This document shows positions 6,387 to 13,938 of a DNA stretch of 16,951 nucleotides, piece by piece. The position numbers and the translations under genes are program-made. Source of the stretch: Thermoleophilia bacterium (GTDB lineage Bacteria > Actinomycetota > Thermoleophilia > Gaiellales > JAICJC01); contig JAICJM010000076.1 of NCBI GenBank assembly GCA_025928435.1, forward strand, positions 1 through 16,951, given 5' to 3'. The notes below the pieces were generated by a model. The model had not been told where the DNA came from and searched no databases. It saw nothing but the letters and a program-made list of their open reading frames with translations. Every line of letters starts with the position of its first letter. Within the stretch, counting starts at the first letter, position 1.

Positions 6387-7877
6387 ATGAGCCATGACCA
6401 CGATGTAAGTCTGTTCGGCTACCGGCAGGAGTTCGAGCGGACGATCCGTTCGTTCACGTCGTTCGCCGTCGCGTTCTCGTTCATCTCGATCACGACCGGC
6501 ATCTTCACGACGATGGCCTTCGCGCTGCAGAGCGGCGGCCCGGACTCGATCTGGACCTGGCCCATCGTGATCGTCGGCCAGCTGTGCGTGGCCCTCGTCT
6601 TCGGCGCGCTGGCCGCGAAGATCCCCCTGTCGGGGTTCTCCTACCAGTGGGCGTCGCGGCTCACGAACCCGGTCGTCGGCCTCTTCATCGGCTGGCTCTC
6701 GTACTCGTTCCTGGCCATCGTCGTCATCTCGGTCGACTACGGCGGGTTCGTCCTGACCGCGTTCGACCCGCTGTTCAACATCACGAACGGCGCCCACACC
6801 GTGTTCTCGCTGCCCGGCGCCGACGTCTCCCAGGACGTGCTCGTGACGCTCGGCGTCGTGCTCGTGCAGGCGCTCATGATCATCTTCTCGACGAAGCTCG
6901 TCGAGGTCGTCAACAACGCCGCCGTGGCGACGGAGATCATCGGGATCGTCGGCCTCACGGTCGCCCTGATCATCGCCGTGCTCGTCGGCTCCGACGGCTC
7001 GTTCTCGAACCTGTCCTCGACCGGCATCGTCACCGACCCGTGGTTCAAGTGGCTCGGCCCGGTGATGCTCTCGACCCTGCTCGGCGCCTACACGATCGTC
7101 GGCTTCGAGACGGCGGCGAACCTGGCGGAGGAGACGCACGAGCCGCGCCGCGTCGTCCCGCGGGCGATGTGGACCGCCGTGCTCTACTCGGGGATCATCG
7201 GCATGGTCTTCCTGATCGCGGTCGTGGTCGCCATGCCGACCGGGAAGATCCCCGAGCTCTCCGCGTCGTCGACCGTCGTCGCCGACATCATCAAGATCCA
7301 GCTTGGCACCGTCATCGAGAAGCTGTTCCTGATCTTCGTCTGCATCTCGATCTTCGCCTGCGGCCTGATCATCTACGTGTCGCAGGGTCGGCTGATCTGG
7401 TCGATGTCACGCGACGAGCGCTTCCCCGGTTACCAGGTCTTCCGGCGCGTGAACGCGACGACGCGGACGCCCGTGAACGCCGTCGTGCTGGGCTGGGTCG
7501 TCGCGGCCATCCTGCTGATCTGGTTCTCCGACCGCGTGTTCGACCTCTTCACGGCCTCCACCCAGCTACCGGCCATGTACTACCTGGCGACGGTGCTCCT
7601 CTACATCTACACCCGCAACCGCCTCAAGGCCGAGGAGGGCTACTTCTCGCTCGGGAAGTGGGAGCCGCTCGTGGTCGGGATCGCACTGGTGTGGCTCGTG
7701 TACGAGCTGCTCGTCGTGTTCGGGCCGGACGTCTTCCACAAGGCGGCCAAGTACACGATCGGCATGACCCTCGCCGGCGTCGTCTGGATCGGGCTCCTGT
7801 GGATCTTCCACCGGCGGTCGCTCGAGCGCATGCCGGCCCTTCCCGACGACCCGGCCGCCGCGGAGACCGCCGTCTGA
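6387..7877 (+). CDS. APC-superfamily amino acid/amine permease
   Basis: A 496-aa integral membrane transporter with about 12 predicted membrane segments. The first is near residues 20-46 and the last near 465-482. Family signs include KIPLSGFSYQWASRL between segments 2 and 3, and GFETAANLAEETHEPRRVVP after segment 6, the conserved 'G-F-E-T ... E-E-T-x-x-P-R-R' loop. The pattern is closest to the amino acid/choline transporter branch, which takes up amino acids, choline, GABA or polyamines by cation symport. A strong GGAGAGGGGAG precedes the ATG after a 27-base gap, suggesting high translation or partial independence from the upstream genes. Pairing such a permease with a GlpK-like kinase is unusual and points to an amine-bearing polyol or amino acid conjugate as substrate (inference). 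Confidence 0.9.
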   Translation: MSHDHDVSLFGYRQEFERTIRSFTSFAVAFSFISITTGIFTTMAFALQSGGPDSIWTWPIVIVGQLCVALVFGALAAKIPLSGFSYQWASRLTNPVVGLFIGWLSYSFLAIVVISVDYGGFVLTAFDPLFNITNGAHTVFSLPGADVSQDVLVTLGVVLVQALMIIFSTKLVEVVNNAAVATEIIGIVGLTVALIIAVLVGSDGSFSNLSSTGIVTDPWFKWLGPVMLSTLLGAYTIVGFETAANLAEETHEPRRVVPRAMWTAVLYSGIIGMVFLIAVVVAMPTGKIPELSASSTVVADIIKIQLGTVIEKLFLIFVCISIFACGLIIYVSQGRLIWSMSRDERFPGYQVFRRVNATTRTPVNAVVLGWVVAAILLIWFSDRVFDLFTASTQLPAMYYLATVLLYIYTRNRLKAEEGYFSLGKWEPLVVGIALVWLVYELLVVFGPDVFHKAAKYTIGMTLAGVVWIGLLWIFHRRSLERMPALPDDPAAAETAV

Positions 7878-9331
7878 CGGTCGTCGTCGGCATCGACCAG
7901 GGCACCACCGGCACCCGCACGGTCGCCTTCGACGCACGCTTCTCGGAGCTCGCGCAGGCGTACCGGCGGGTGCCGGTGGAGCATCCCCGGCCCGGCTGGG
8001 TCGAGAAGGACGCCGAGGCGGTGATCGCGTCGGTCACGGAAACCCTGGCCGAGGTGGCGGCCGCGGTGGGGCCGGAGCGGATCACGGCGGTCGGGCTCGA
8101 CAACGAGGGCGAGAGCGTCGTCGCCTGGGACGCCGAGACGCTGCGGCCGCTGGCGCCGGCGATCGTGTGGTCGTGCCGGCGGTCGGAGGGGATCGTGGAG
8201 GAGCTCGCGGCGGCCGGGGCCGGCGACCGTGTGCACGAGCTGGCCGGCACGCGGCTCGACCCGTACTTCTCGTCCACGAAGATCGCATGGCTCATGCGCG
8301 AGAGCGAGGCCGTGCGGGACGCCGCCGCCTCGGGGCGGGCCCGGTTCGGGACATTCGACGCCTACGTGTGCGCCCGGCTCGGCGACGGCGCCCGCACCGA
8401 GCCGTCCACGGCCGCGCGCACGCAGCTCCAGGCGCTGGCGCGGCCCGGGAGCTGGAGCGCGGAGCTGTGCGCCGTCTTCGGCGTCGACCCGGCGACGCTC
8501 CCAAAGATCGGTCCGTCGGTCGGCGACGCCGGGAGCCTGCGGGTCGAGGGGGTCGAGCGGCCGCTGCCGCTCCGGGCGCTCCTCGTCGACCAGACCGCCG
8601 CCCTCGCGGGCCACGGCGCCGTCACGGCCGGGTTGGCGAAGGCGACCTACGGCACCGGGATCTTCCTGCTCGCGCACGCGGGCGAGGAGCCTCCCACCGA
8701 TACGTCCGGCCTGCTGCCGACGGTCGCGTGGGAGGTGGACGGGCGCAGCGAGTACGCGCTCGACGGCGGCGTCTTCTCGGCCGGGTCGGCCGTCGACTGG
8801 CTGGTGACGCTGGGCCTGGTGGACGCGCCGGAGCGCACCGGTGAGCTGGCGGCGTCGGCCGCCGACTCCGGGGGCGTGTGGTTCCTGCCGGCGCTGACCG
8901 GGCTGGGAGCGCCGTGGTGGCGTCCCGAGGCGCGTGCCACCTGGGCGGGGATGACCGCCCACACGACGCCCGCGCATCTCGTCCGGGCGGCGCTCGAGTC
9001 CCTGTGCTTCCGGGTGCGCGACATCGTGGAGGCGCTGCGCGAGGACGGGCTCGACCCGCCCGCGCTCGGCGTTGACGGCGGGATGACGGCGAACCCGTGG
9101 CTCATGCAGCGCCAGGCCGACATCCTCGGGATCCCGGTGCGGATCGCCGCCACGGCCGAGACGACGGCGCTCGGCGCCGCCGCGGCGGCCGGGGTGGGGG
9201 CGGGGTGCTGGACGCTCGCCGACCTGGCCGCGCTCGGCGAGGGCGGGCGCACCGTCGAGCCCGGTCCGGAGTCCGGGCGGGCGGACGACGACTACGCGGC
9301 CTGGCGGGCATTCGTCGGCGAACATCAGTAG
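7874..9331 (+). CDS. FGGY-family carbohydrate kinase, GlpK-like with altered substrate site
   Basis: A 485-aa kinase aligning along its whole length with glycerol kinase: GIDQGTTGTRTVAFD (phosphate-1 loop, residues 6-20), PGWVEKD, LDPYFSSTK, LVDQTAALAGHG, TYGTGIFLL and the FGGY signature DGGMTANPWLMQRQADILG. By comparison with E. coli GlpK, Y131, D239 and W99 are kept. The glycerol-contacting arginine in NQRET is missing, because the motif here is N77-E-G79-E80-S. The substrate is therefore probably not plain glycerol. No ATG, GTG or TTG fits: the first plausible start is CTG at 7874, overlapping the permease stop as CTGA, with GGAG (7862-7865) as ribosome binding site. Later starts would remove the ATP-binding loop. 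Operon context suggests it phosphorylates what the permease imports. Confidence 0.85.
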   Translation: MTVVVGIDQGTTGTRTVAFDARFSELAQAYRRVPVEHPRPGWVEKDAEAVIASVTETLAEVAAAVGPERITAVGLDNEGESVVAWDAETLRPLAPAIVWSCRRSEGIVEELAAAGAGDRVHELAGTRLDPYFSSTKIAWLMRESEAVRDAAASGRARFGTFDAYVCARLGDGARTEPSTAARTQLQALARPGSWSAELCAVFGVDPATLPKIGPSVGDAGSLRVEGVERPLPLRALLVDQTAALAGHGAVTAGLAKATYGTGIFLLAHAGEEPPTDTSGLLPTVAWEVDGRSEYALDGGVFSAGSAVDWLVTLGLVDAPERTGELAASAADSGGVWFLPALTGLGAPWWRPEARATWAGMTAHTTPAHLVRAALESLCFRVRDIVEALREDGLDPPALGVDGGMTANPWLMQRQADILGIPVRIAATAETTALGAAAAAGVGAGCWTLADLAALGEGGRTVEPGPESGRADDDYAAWRAFVGEHQ

Positions 9332-9340
9332 GCTCTCTCG

Positions 9341-10933
9341 GTGGCCGGGTACGCGATCGTCAACGCCAGGGTGCGCACGCTCGACGAGGCGAGGCCGGAG
9401 GCGTCCGCCGTGGCGGTTCGCGACGGCCTGATCGTCGCGGTCGGCTCGGCGGCGGAGGCGCGCGAAGCGGCCGGCTCCGCGGAGGTGGTCGACGCGGGCG
9501 GCGCGACGGTGGTGCCCGGCCTCGTCGACTCGCACATCCACCCCTTTGCGCCCGAGATGGTGATGGGCGCCGACCTGACGGGCTGCGCCACCCTCGCCGA
9601 GATCCTCTCGGCGCTCGAGGCTGAGCGTCGCCGCGTCGGGCCGGACGACTGGGTGCTCGGTTGGGGCGTGAGCTACGAGTCCCTCGGTGGCGGGGCGATC
9701 GCCTCCGACCTGATCGAGCCCGCGCTCGGCGGCGCCCCGGCGATGATCCGGTTCATGGATCAGCACACGGCGCTTGCGAGCGGCCGCGCGCTGTCCCTCG
9801 CGGGCGTGACCGGCCCGGTGGAGTTCACGGAGGGTGCGGAGGTCGTCGTGCGCGACGGCGTGCCGACGGGTGAGCTCCGCGAGCCCGGGGCGATCGCGCT
9901 CGTCGAGGCCGTCGTTCCCGAGACGACTGACCGCGAGCTCTACGCGCGCATGGTCGGGACGCTGCGGACGCTGAACGCGTGCGGCGTCACCGGCGTGCAC
10001 GTCATGGACGGATCGCCGGCGACGTTCGACCTCATGCGCGAGCTGGAGGCGGCGGGCGACCTCACCGTCCGCGCGGTCGTGCCGCTCTGGCAGAAGCCGG
10101 AGAGGTCGTTCGCCGAGATGCGCGACCAGCTTCGCTTCCTCGGCGAGCACGGCCGGCTGTGGCGGGGCGGCGTGGCCAAGTTCTTCATCGACGGCGTGAT
10201 CGACACCGGCACGGGGTGGCTGTACGAGCCGGACACGCTCGGCGACGGGCTGGCCCCGTTCTGGCCCGACCCCGACCGGTACGCCGAGGCGGTGCGCATC
10301 TTCGCCGAGGCCGGCTTCCAGTGCGTGACGCACGCGACCGGCGAGCGAGGGGTGCGGGCCGCCCTCGACGCCTACCTCGCCGCCGGCGCCGCGGAGGGCG
10401 TCCGCCATCGCATCGAGCACATCGAGACGGCGACGGACGCGGACCTGGCCCGGTTCCCGCGTGAGGACGTGATCGCCTCGATGCAGCCGCTGCACATGCA
10501 GTGGCGCGAGGACGACGACTCTGACTCCTGGGCCGCGCGGCTCGGCCCCGAGCGGGCCGGACGGGCCTGGCGCAGCGGCGACCTGCTGCGGGCCGGTGCC
10601 ACGCTGGCGCTCGGGTCGGACTGGCCGGTGGCCCAGAACGACCCCCGCATCGGGATGGCGTGGGCGCGCCTGCGCCGGCAGCCGGGGGCGCCCGGCCGGC
10701 GCACGTTCGAGCCCGAACAGCGGCTCTCTGGCCTCGAGGCCCTGGAGGGCTACACGACCGGTGCCGCGGCCACGATCGGCGAGTCCGCGCTCGGTGGCAG
10801 GATCGCCCCGGGCCTGCGCGCCGACCTCACCGTGCTGGCCGAGGATCCGGCCCTGGTGGCGGCGGACGATCTGCCGGATGTGCCAGTCCGTATGACCATC
10901 GTGGCCGGTGAGGTCGTGCACTCCGCCGACTGA
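9341..10933 (+). CDS. YtcJ-like metal-dependent amidohydrolase
   Basis: A 530-aa member of the amidohydrolase superfamily (amidohydrolase 3/YtcJ group). Metal ligands expected from the family are visible: H65 and H67 in VDSHIHPF, K280 in VAKFFIDGVID (carboxylated lysine position), H331 in THATGE, H360 in HRIEHIE and D427 in GSDWPV. N- and C-terminal segments (1-60 and about 485-530) form the usual beta-sandwich, ending in A-D-L-T-V-L and V-x-x-G-x-V-V. It is predicted to be cytoplasmic, with no signal peptide. The start is GTG, nine bases after the kinase stop, with only a weak ribosome binding site. In this operon it may hydrolyse an amide or similar bond in the imported compound, or a breakdown product. 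The substrates of this group are mostly unknown. Confidence 0.88.
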   Translation: MAGYAIVNARVRTLDEARPEASAVAVRDGLIVAVGSAAEAREAAGSAEVVDAGGATVVPGLVDSHIHPFAPEMVMGADLTGCATLAEILSALEAERRRVGPDDWVLGWGVSYESLGGGAIASDLIEPALGGAPAMIRFMDQHTALASGRALSLAGVTGPVEFTEGAEVVVRDGVPTGELREPGAIALVEAVVPETTDRELYARMVGTLRTLNACGVTGVHVMDGSPATFDLMRELEAAGDLTVRAVVPLWQKPERSFAEMRDQLRFLGEHGRLWRGGVAKFFIDGVIDTGTGWLYEPDTLGDGLAPFWPDPDRYAEAVRIFAEAGFQCVTHATGERGVRAALDAYLAAGAAEGVRHRIEHIETATDADLARFPREDVIASMQPLHMQWREDDDSDSWAARLGPERAGRAWRSGDLLRAGATLALGSDWPVAQNDPRIGMAWARLRRQPGAPGRRTFEPEQRLSGLEALEGYTTGAAATIGESALGGRIAPGLRADLTVLAEDPALVAADDLPDVPVRMTIVAGEVVHSAD

Positions 10934-10956
10934 TCCGCGCCGCAATACTTTCGCGG

Positions 10957-11253
10957 ATGCGATCCACGACCATCATCGAGACGCCCAGGGCGGGCGTCTA
11001 CCCGAAGCAGCTCTGCCGCCACTTCGGCCACCGGCTCGAGACGACGTTCGACGACCGCGACGGCAGGATCAGCTTCGCGTTCGGCGAGTGCGAGCTGCAC
11101 GCGGCGGGCGACCGGCTCGAGCTGACCGCGATCGCCGCCGACCCTGAGTCCCGGGAGCGGGTCGAGAGCGTCGTCGGCAGCCACCTCGAGCGGTTCGCCT
11201 TCAGGGAGGAGCTGCGAGTCGCCTGGCCCGGGGATGCACCGGAAGGGTTCTGA
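10957..11253 (+). CDS. DUF2218 family protein
   Basis: A 98-aa protein resembling the DUF2218 family (COG3553). Typical features are Y-x-K-Q-L-C-R-H-F-G-H near residues 15-25, then an F-x-x-G-x-C-E-L segment and a late V-V-G-S-H-L-E-R-F motif. Members are small soluble proteins of unknown function, sometimes near metal or siderophore genes. No ribosome binding site is evident. An AATACT at 10944-10949 could be a -10 element, placing the transcript start at the ATG (leaderless), without a clear -35. The 3' end overlaps the start of the following LuxR gene by 20 bases, which suggests co-expression with that regulator rather than with the upstream catabolic operon. Confidence 0.75.
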   Translation: MRSTTIIETPRAGVYPKQLCRHFGHRLETTFDDRDGRISFAFGECELHAAGDRLELTAIAADPESRERVESVVGSHLERFAFREELRVAWPGDAPEGF

Positions 11254-13861
11254 CCCCGTCCGGTGCGACGGGCTGCTCGAGCGGGCCGCGGAGCTCGCGG
11301 CGCTCGAGGAGGCGCTCGCCGCGGTGCGCGGCTCCCGCGAGGGTCGGCTCGTGCTCCTCGCCGGCGAGGCGGGCATCGGCAAGACCTCGCTCCTGCGGGC
11401 GTTCCGCGCGGCCCACGGCGACCTGACCACCTTCTGGGGCGGCTGCGACCCGCTGTTCACGCCCCGGCCGCTGGCCCCGTTCCTCGAGCTCGCCGACGCC
11501 GCCGGCGGACGGCTGGCCGCCCGGCTCGCCCGCGCCCTCACGCCGGCGGACGTTCTCGGGGTGCTGACCGCGGAGCTGCCCCGCCGCGGCCCGGCGCTGC
11601 TCGTGATCGAGGACATGCACTGGGCCGACGAGGCCACCCTCGACGTCGTGCGGCTGCTCGGCCGGCGGCTGGAGAAGCTCCCGCTCGTCGTCGTCCTGAC
11701 CTACCGCGACGAGCACCTCGACCGCGCCCATCCCCTCCGCATCGTGCTCGGCGACCTGCCGGCGCCCGGCACCACCCGGCTCGTGCTGGGCCCGCTCTCG
11801 CCCGGCGCCATCGCGGCTCTCGCGGGCGATGCGACGGTCGACGCCGACGCCCTGGCGCGGCGAACGGGCGGGAACCCGTTCTTCGTCACCGAGGTGCTCG
11901 CCGCGCGCGGCGCGGACATGCCCGCGACGGTCCGCGATGCCGTGCTCGGCCGCGCCGCCCGGCTCGGCGCCCCGGCGCGCCGGATGCTGGACGCCGTCTC
12001 GATCTTCCCGCCGCGGGCGGAGCTCTCGCTGCTCGAGGCGTGCGTGCCCGGCTATCCCGACGGGCTGGACGAGTGCCTGACCTCGGGGATGCTGCACACC
12101 GAGGGCGCGGCGGTCGCGTTCCGGCACGAGATCGCCCGCTACGCGCTCGACGGCGCGCTCTCGCCGCACGACCGGGTGCGGCTGCACCGGGCGGCGCTGC
12201 GCGCGCTCGGGCGGGCGCTGCCGCCCGACCCGGCCCGGCTGGCCTACCACGCGGAGGGTGCCGGAGACCGCGAGGCGGCCCTGCGCTGGGCGCCGGTGGC
12301 CGCCGAGCGGGCGGCGCTCGTGGGATCGCATCGCGAGGCCGCCAAGCAGTACGCGCGGGCGCTGCGCGAAGCGGAGGGCCTCGACCCGGAGCGGCGGGCG
12401 GGGCTCTACGAGCGCTGCTCCTACGAGTGCTATCTGACCGACCAGATGCCCGAGGCGCTCGCGGCCCGGCTCCAGGCGCTGGCCGAGCACCGGGCTCGCG
12501 GCGACCGCGTGCGCGAGGGCGACGCCCATCGCTGGGTGTCGCGGCTGCGCTGGTTCCTGGGCGAGAACGGGGCGGCGGAGGCCGAGGCGCAGGCCGCGCT
12601 CGACGTGCTCGAGGGGCTGCCGCCGGGACCCGAGCTGGCGATGGCCTACAGCAACATGTCCCAGCTGCGGATGCTCGCGCGCGACTTCGAGGACGCGGTC
12701 GCATGGGGCGAGCGTGCGATCGCGCTGGCGGAGCGGCTCGGCGAGGACGAGATCCTCGTGCACGCGCTCAACAACGTGGGCGCCGCGCAGTACCAGGCCG
12801 GCCACCCCGAGGGGCTTTCGACGCTCGAGCGTAGCCTCGACCTCGCGCTTGCGGGCGGTCTGGAGGAGCACGCCGCGCGGGCGTACACGAACATCGGCTC
12901 GCAGGCCCTCGAGCACCGCGACTACGCGCGCGCCGACGACTACCTCGGCCGCGGCATCGCCTACTGCCGGGAGCACGACGTCGACTCGTGGCGGCTCTAC
13001 ATGACCGGGTGGCTGGCCCGCTCGCACCTCGACCAGGGCCGCTGGGACGAGGCCGCCGACGCCGCGGTCACGGTGCTGCGCTACCCAAACCCGGCCGCGC
13101 CCAGCCGGATCAAGCCGCTCACGGTGATCGGGCGGCTGCGCGCCCGCCGCGGTGACCCCGAGGCCTGGGAGCCGCTCGACGAGGCGCTCCGCCTGGCCGC
13201 GGGCATGGCCGAGCTGCAGCGCCTGGCGCCGGTCGCCGGCGCCCGCGCGGAGGCGCGCTGGCTCGCGGGCGAGCTCGACCTGGTCGCGGGCGAGACCGAG
13301 GCGACGCTCGCGATCGCCCTGCGCGGCCGCGATCCGTGGGCGGCGGGCGAGCTGGCCGTGTGGCGGCGGCGGGCCGGTGTCCGCGAGGACGTGCCCGAGG
13401 CCGGCCTGGCCGAGCCGTGGGCGCTCGAGCTGGCCGGCCGGCCCGAGGCCGCCGCCGAGCGGTGGGATGCGCTCGGCTGTCCCTACGAGTCCGCGCTCGC
13501 GCTGGCCTCCGCCGAGGGCGAGGAGCCGCTGCGGCGCAGCCTCGCGGAGCTCGAGCGGCTCGGCGCCGCCAGGACGGCGGCCGCCGTCGCGCACATGCTC
13601 CGCAGCCGCCACGGCGTGCGCGGGATCGCGGTCGGCCCGCGGGCCGCAACGCGGGCGAACCCGGGCGGGCTCACCGGACGCGAGCTCGACGTGCTGGAGC
13701 TCCTGAGCGAGGGGCTGCGCAACCGCGAGATCGCCGCCCGGCTGTACGTGTCGGAGAAGACCGTTCACCATCACGTGTCGGCGATCCTGCGCAAGCTCTC
13801 CGTGCCGAGCCGGGGGCAGGCCGCCGCCGAGGCCGCCCGCCTGGGCATCGGCAGAAGATAG
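11234..13861 (+). CDS. LAL-type (MalT-like) ATPase-LuxR transcriptional regulator
   Basis: An 875-aa regulator. The N-terminal AAA/STAND ATPase has Walker A G44-EAGIG-K50-T51 and Walker B LLVIEDMHWAD (122-132). A long helical, TPR-like middle spans about residues 290-780. The C-terminal LuxR helix-turn-helix (about 811-875) reads LTGRELDVLELLSEGL and NREIAARLYVSEKTVHHHVS. Such proteins are ATP-dependent switches that activate transcription when a ligand binds the repeats. The first 12 codons are encoded inside a palindrome (11236-11266) and look unlike family protein; recognisable homology begins near GLLERAAELAALEEAL (13-28). No other ATG/GTG/TTG start is in frame nearby. The DUF4242 gene follows 77 bases later and is a possible target. 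Confidence 0.92.
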   Translation: MHRKGSDPVRCDGLLERAAELAALEEALAAVRGSREGRLVLLAGEAGIGKTSLLRAFRAAHGDLTTFWGGCDPLFTPRPLAPFLELADAAGGRLAARLARALTPADVLGVLTAELPRRGPALLVIEDMHWADEATLDVVRLLGRRLEKLPLVVVLTYRDEHLDRAHPLRIVLGDLPAPGTTRLVLGPLSPGAIAALAGDATVDADALARRTGGNPFFVTEVLAARGADMPATVRDAVLGRAARLGAPARRMLDAVSIFPPRAELSLLEACVPGYPDGLDECLTSGMLHTEGAAVAFRHEIARYALDGALSPHDRVRLHRAALRALGRALPPDPARLAYHAEGAGDREAALRWAPVAAERAALVGSHREAAKQYARALREAEGLDPERRAGLYERCSYECYLTDQMPEALAARLQALAEHRARGDRVREGDAHRWVSRLRWFLGENGAAEAEAQAALDVLEGLPPGPELAMAYSNMSQLRMLARDFEDAVAWGERAIALAERLGEDEILVHALNNVGAAQYQAGHPEGLSTLERSLDLALAGGLEEHAARAYTNIGSQALEHRDYARADDYLGRGIAYCREHDVDSWRLYMTGWLARSHLDQGRWDEAADAAVTVLRYPNPAAPSRIKPLTVIGRLRARRGDPEAWEPLDEALRLAAGMAELQRLAPVAGARAEARWLAGELDLVAGETEATLAIALRGRDPWAAGELAVWRRRAGVREDVPEAGLAEPWALELAGRPEAAAERWDALGCPYESALALASAEGEEPLRRSLAELERLGAARTAAAVAHMLRSRHGVRGIAVGPRAATRANPGGLTGRELDVLELLSEGLRNREIAARLYVSEKTVHHHVSAILRKLSVPSRGQAAAEAARLGIGRR
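11236..11266. repeat. REP-like palindrome (copy 3) spanning a stop codon and the start of the LuxR gene
   Basis: A 31-base inverted repeat with arms 11236-11250 and 11252-11266 around T11251. Thirteen of 15 pairs match; mismatches are T11248/C11254 and A11244/G11258. The core GGGTTCTGACCCC differs by one base from the core at 468-496, and the A/G mismatch just outside the core is at the same place in both. The outer arms (GCACCGGA/TCCGGTGC) are different but self-complementary. The TGA of the DUF2218 gene (11251-11253) is in the loop, and the arms encode LuxR residues 2-11. In the mRNA it would fold directly after the LuxR start codon and could reduce translation. Confidence 0.65.
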
Positions 13862-13889
13862 GCAGACCTCCCGATGTGGGCCCCTCTCG

Positions 13890-13904
13890 CCACGCCTAGC
13901 GTGG
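13890..13904. promoter_or_regulatory. Inverted repeat upstream of the DUF4242 gene, candidate operator/promoter
   Basis: CCACGC-CTA-GCGTGG is a perfect six-base inverted repeat with a three-base centre. TAGCGT (13897-13902), inside it, could be a -10 hexamer, giving a leader of about 30 bases before the ATG. The same TAGCGT hexamer sits in front of the photolyase gene on the other strand (15957-15952). A dimeric regulator, perhaps the LuxR-type protein just upstream, could bind here. No clear -35 is visible. Confidence 0.35.
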
Positions 13905-13938
13905 TATGCAGCGAAGCACAACGAACGGAGGAGGCTCC

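Noticed and set aside
5109..7139. Long minus-strand open frame opposite the regulator and permease
   Set aside because: Asp/Arg/His-rich shadow frame without motifs; the plus strand encodes well-recognised families.
7640..10945. Very long open frame on the minus strand (about 1,100 codons)
   Set aside because: It is antisense to the kinase and amidohydrolase, is made of Arg/Pro/Ala/His-rich low-complexity sequence, and shows no family motif. In such GC-rich DNA stop codons are rare in shadow frames.
11201..13921. Long minus-strand open frame opposite the LuxR gene
   Set aside because: The plus-strand protein has clear Walker and HTH motifs; the opposite frame shows only biased composition.
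13906..13938. Earlier ATG for the DUF4242 gene
   Set aside because: It would place the strong GGAGGAGG inside the coding region; the ATG at 13939 has ideal spacing and matches family N-termini.
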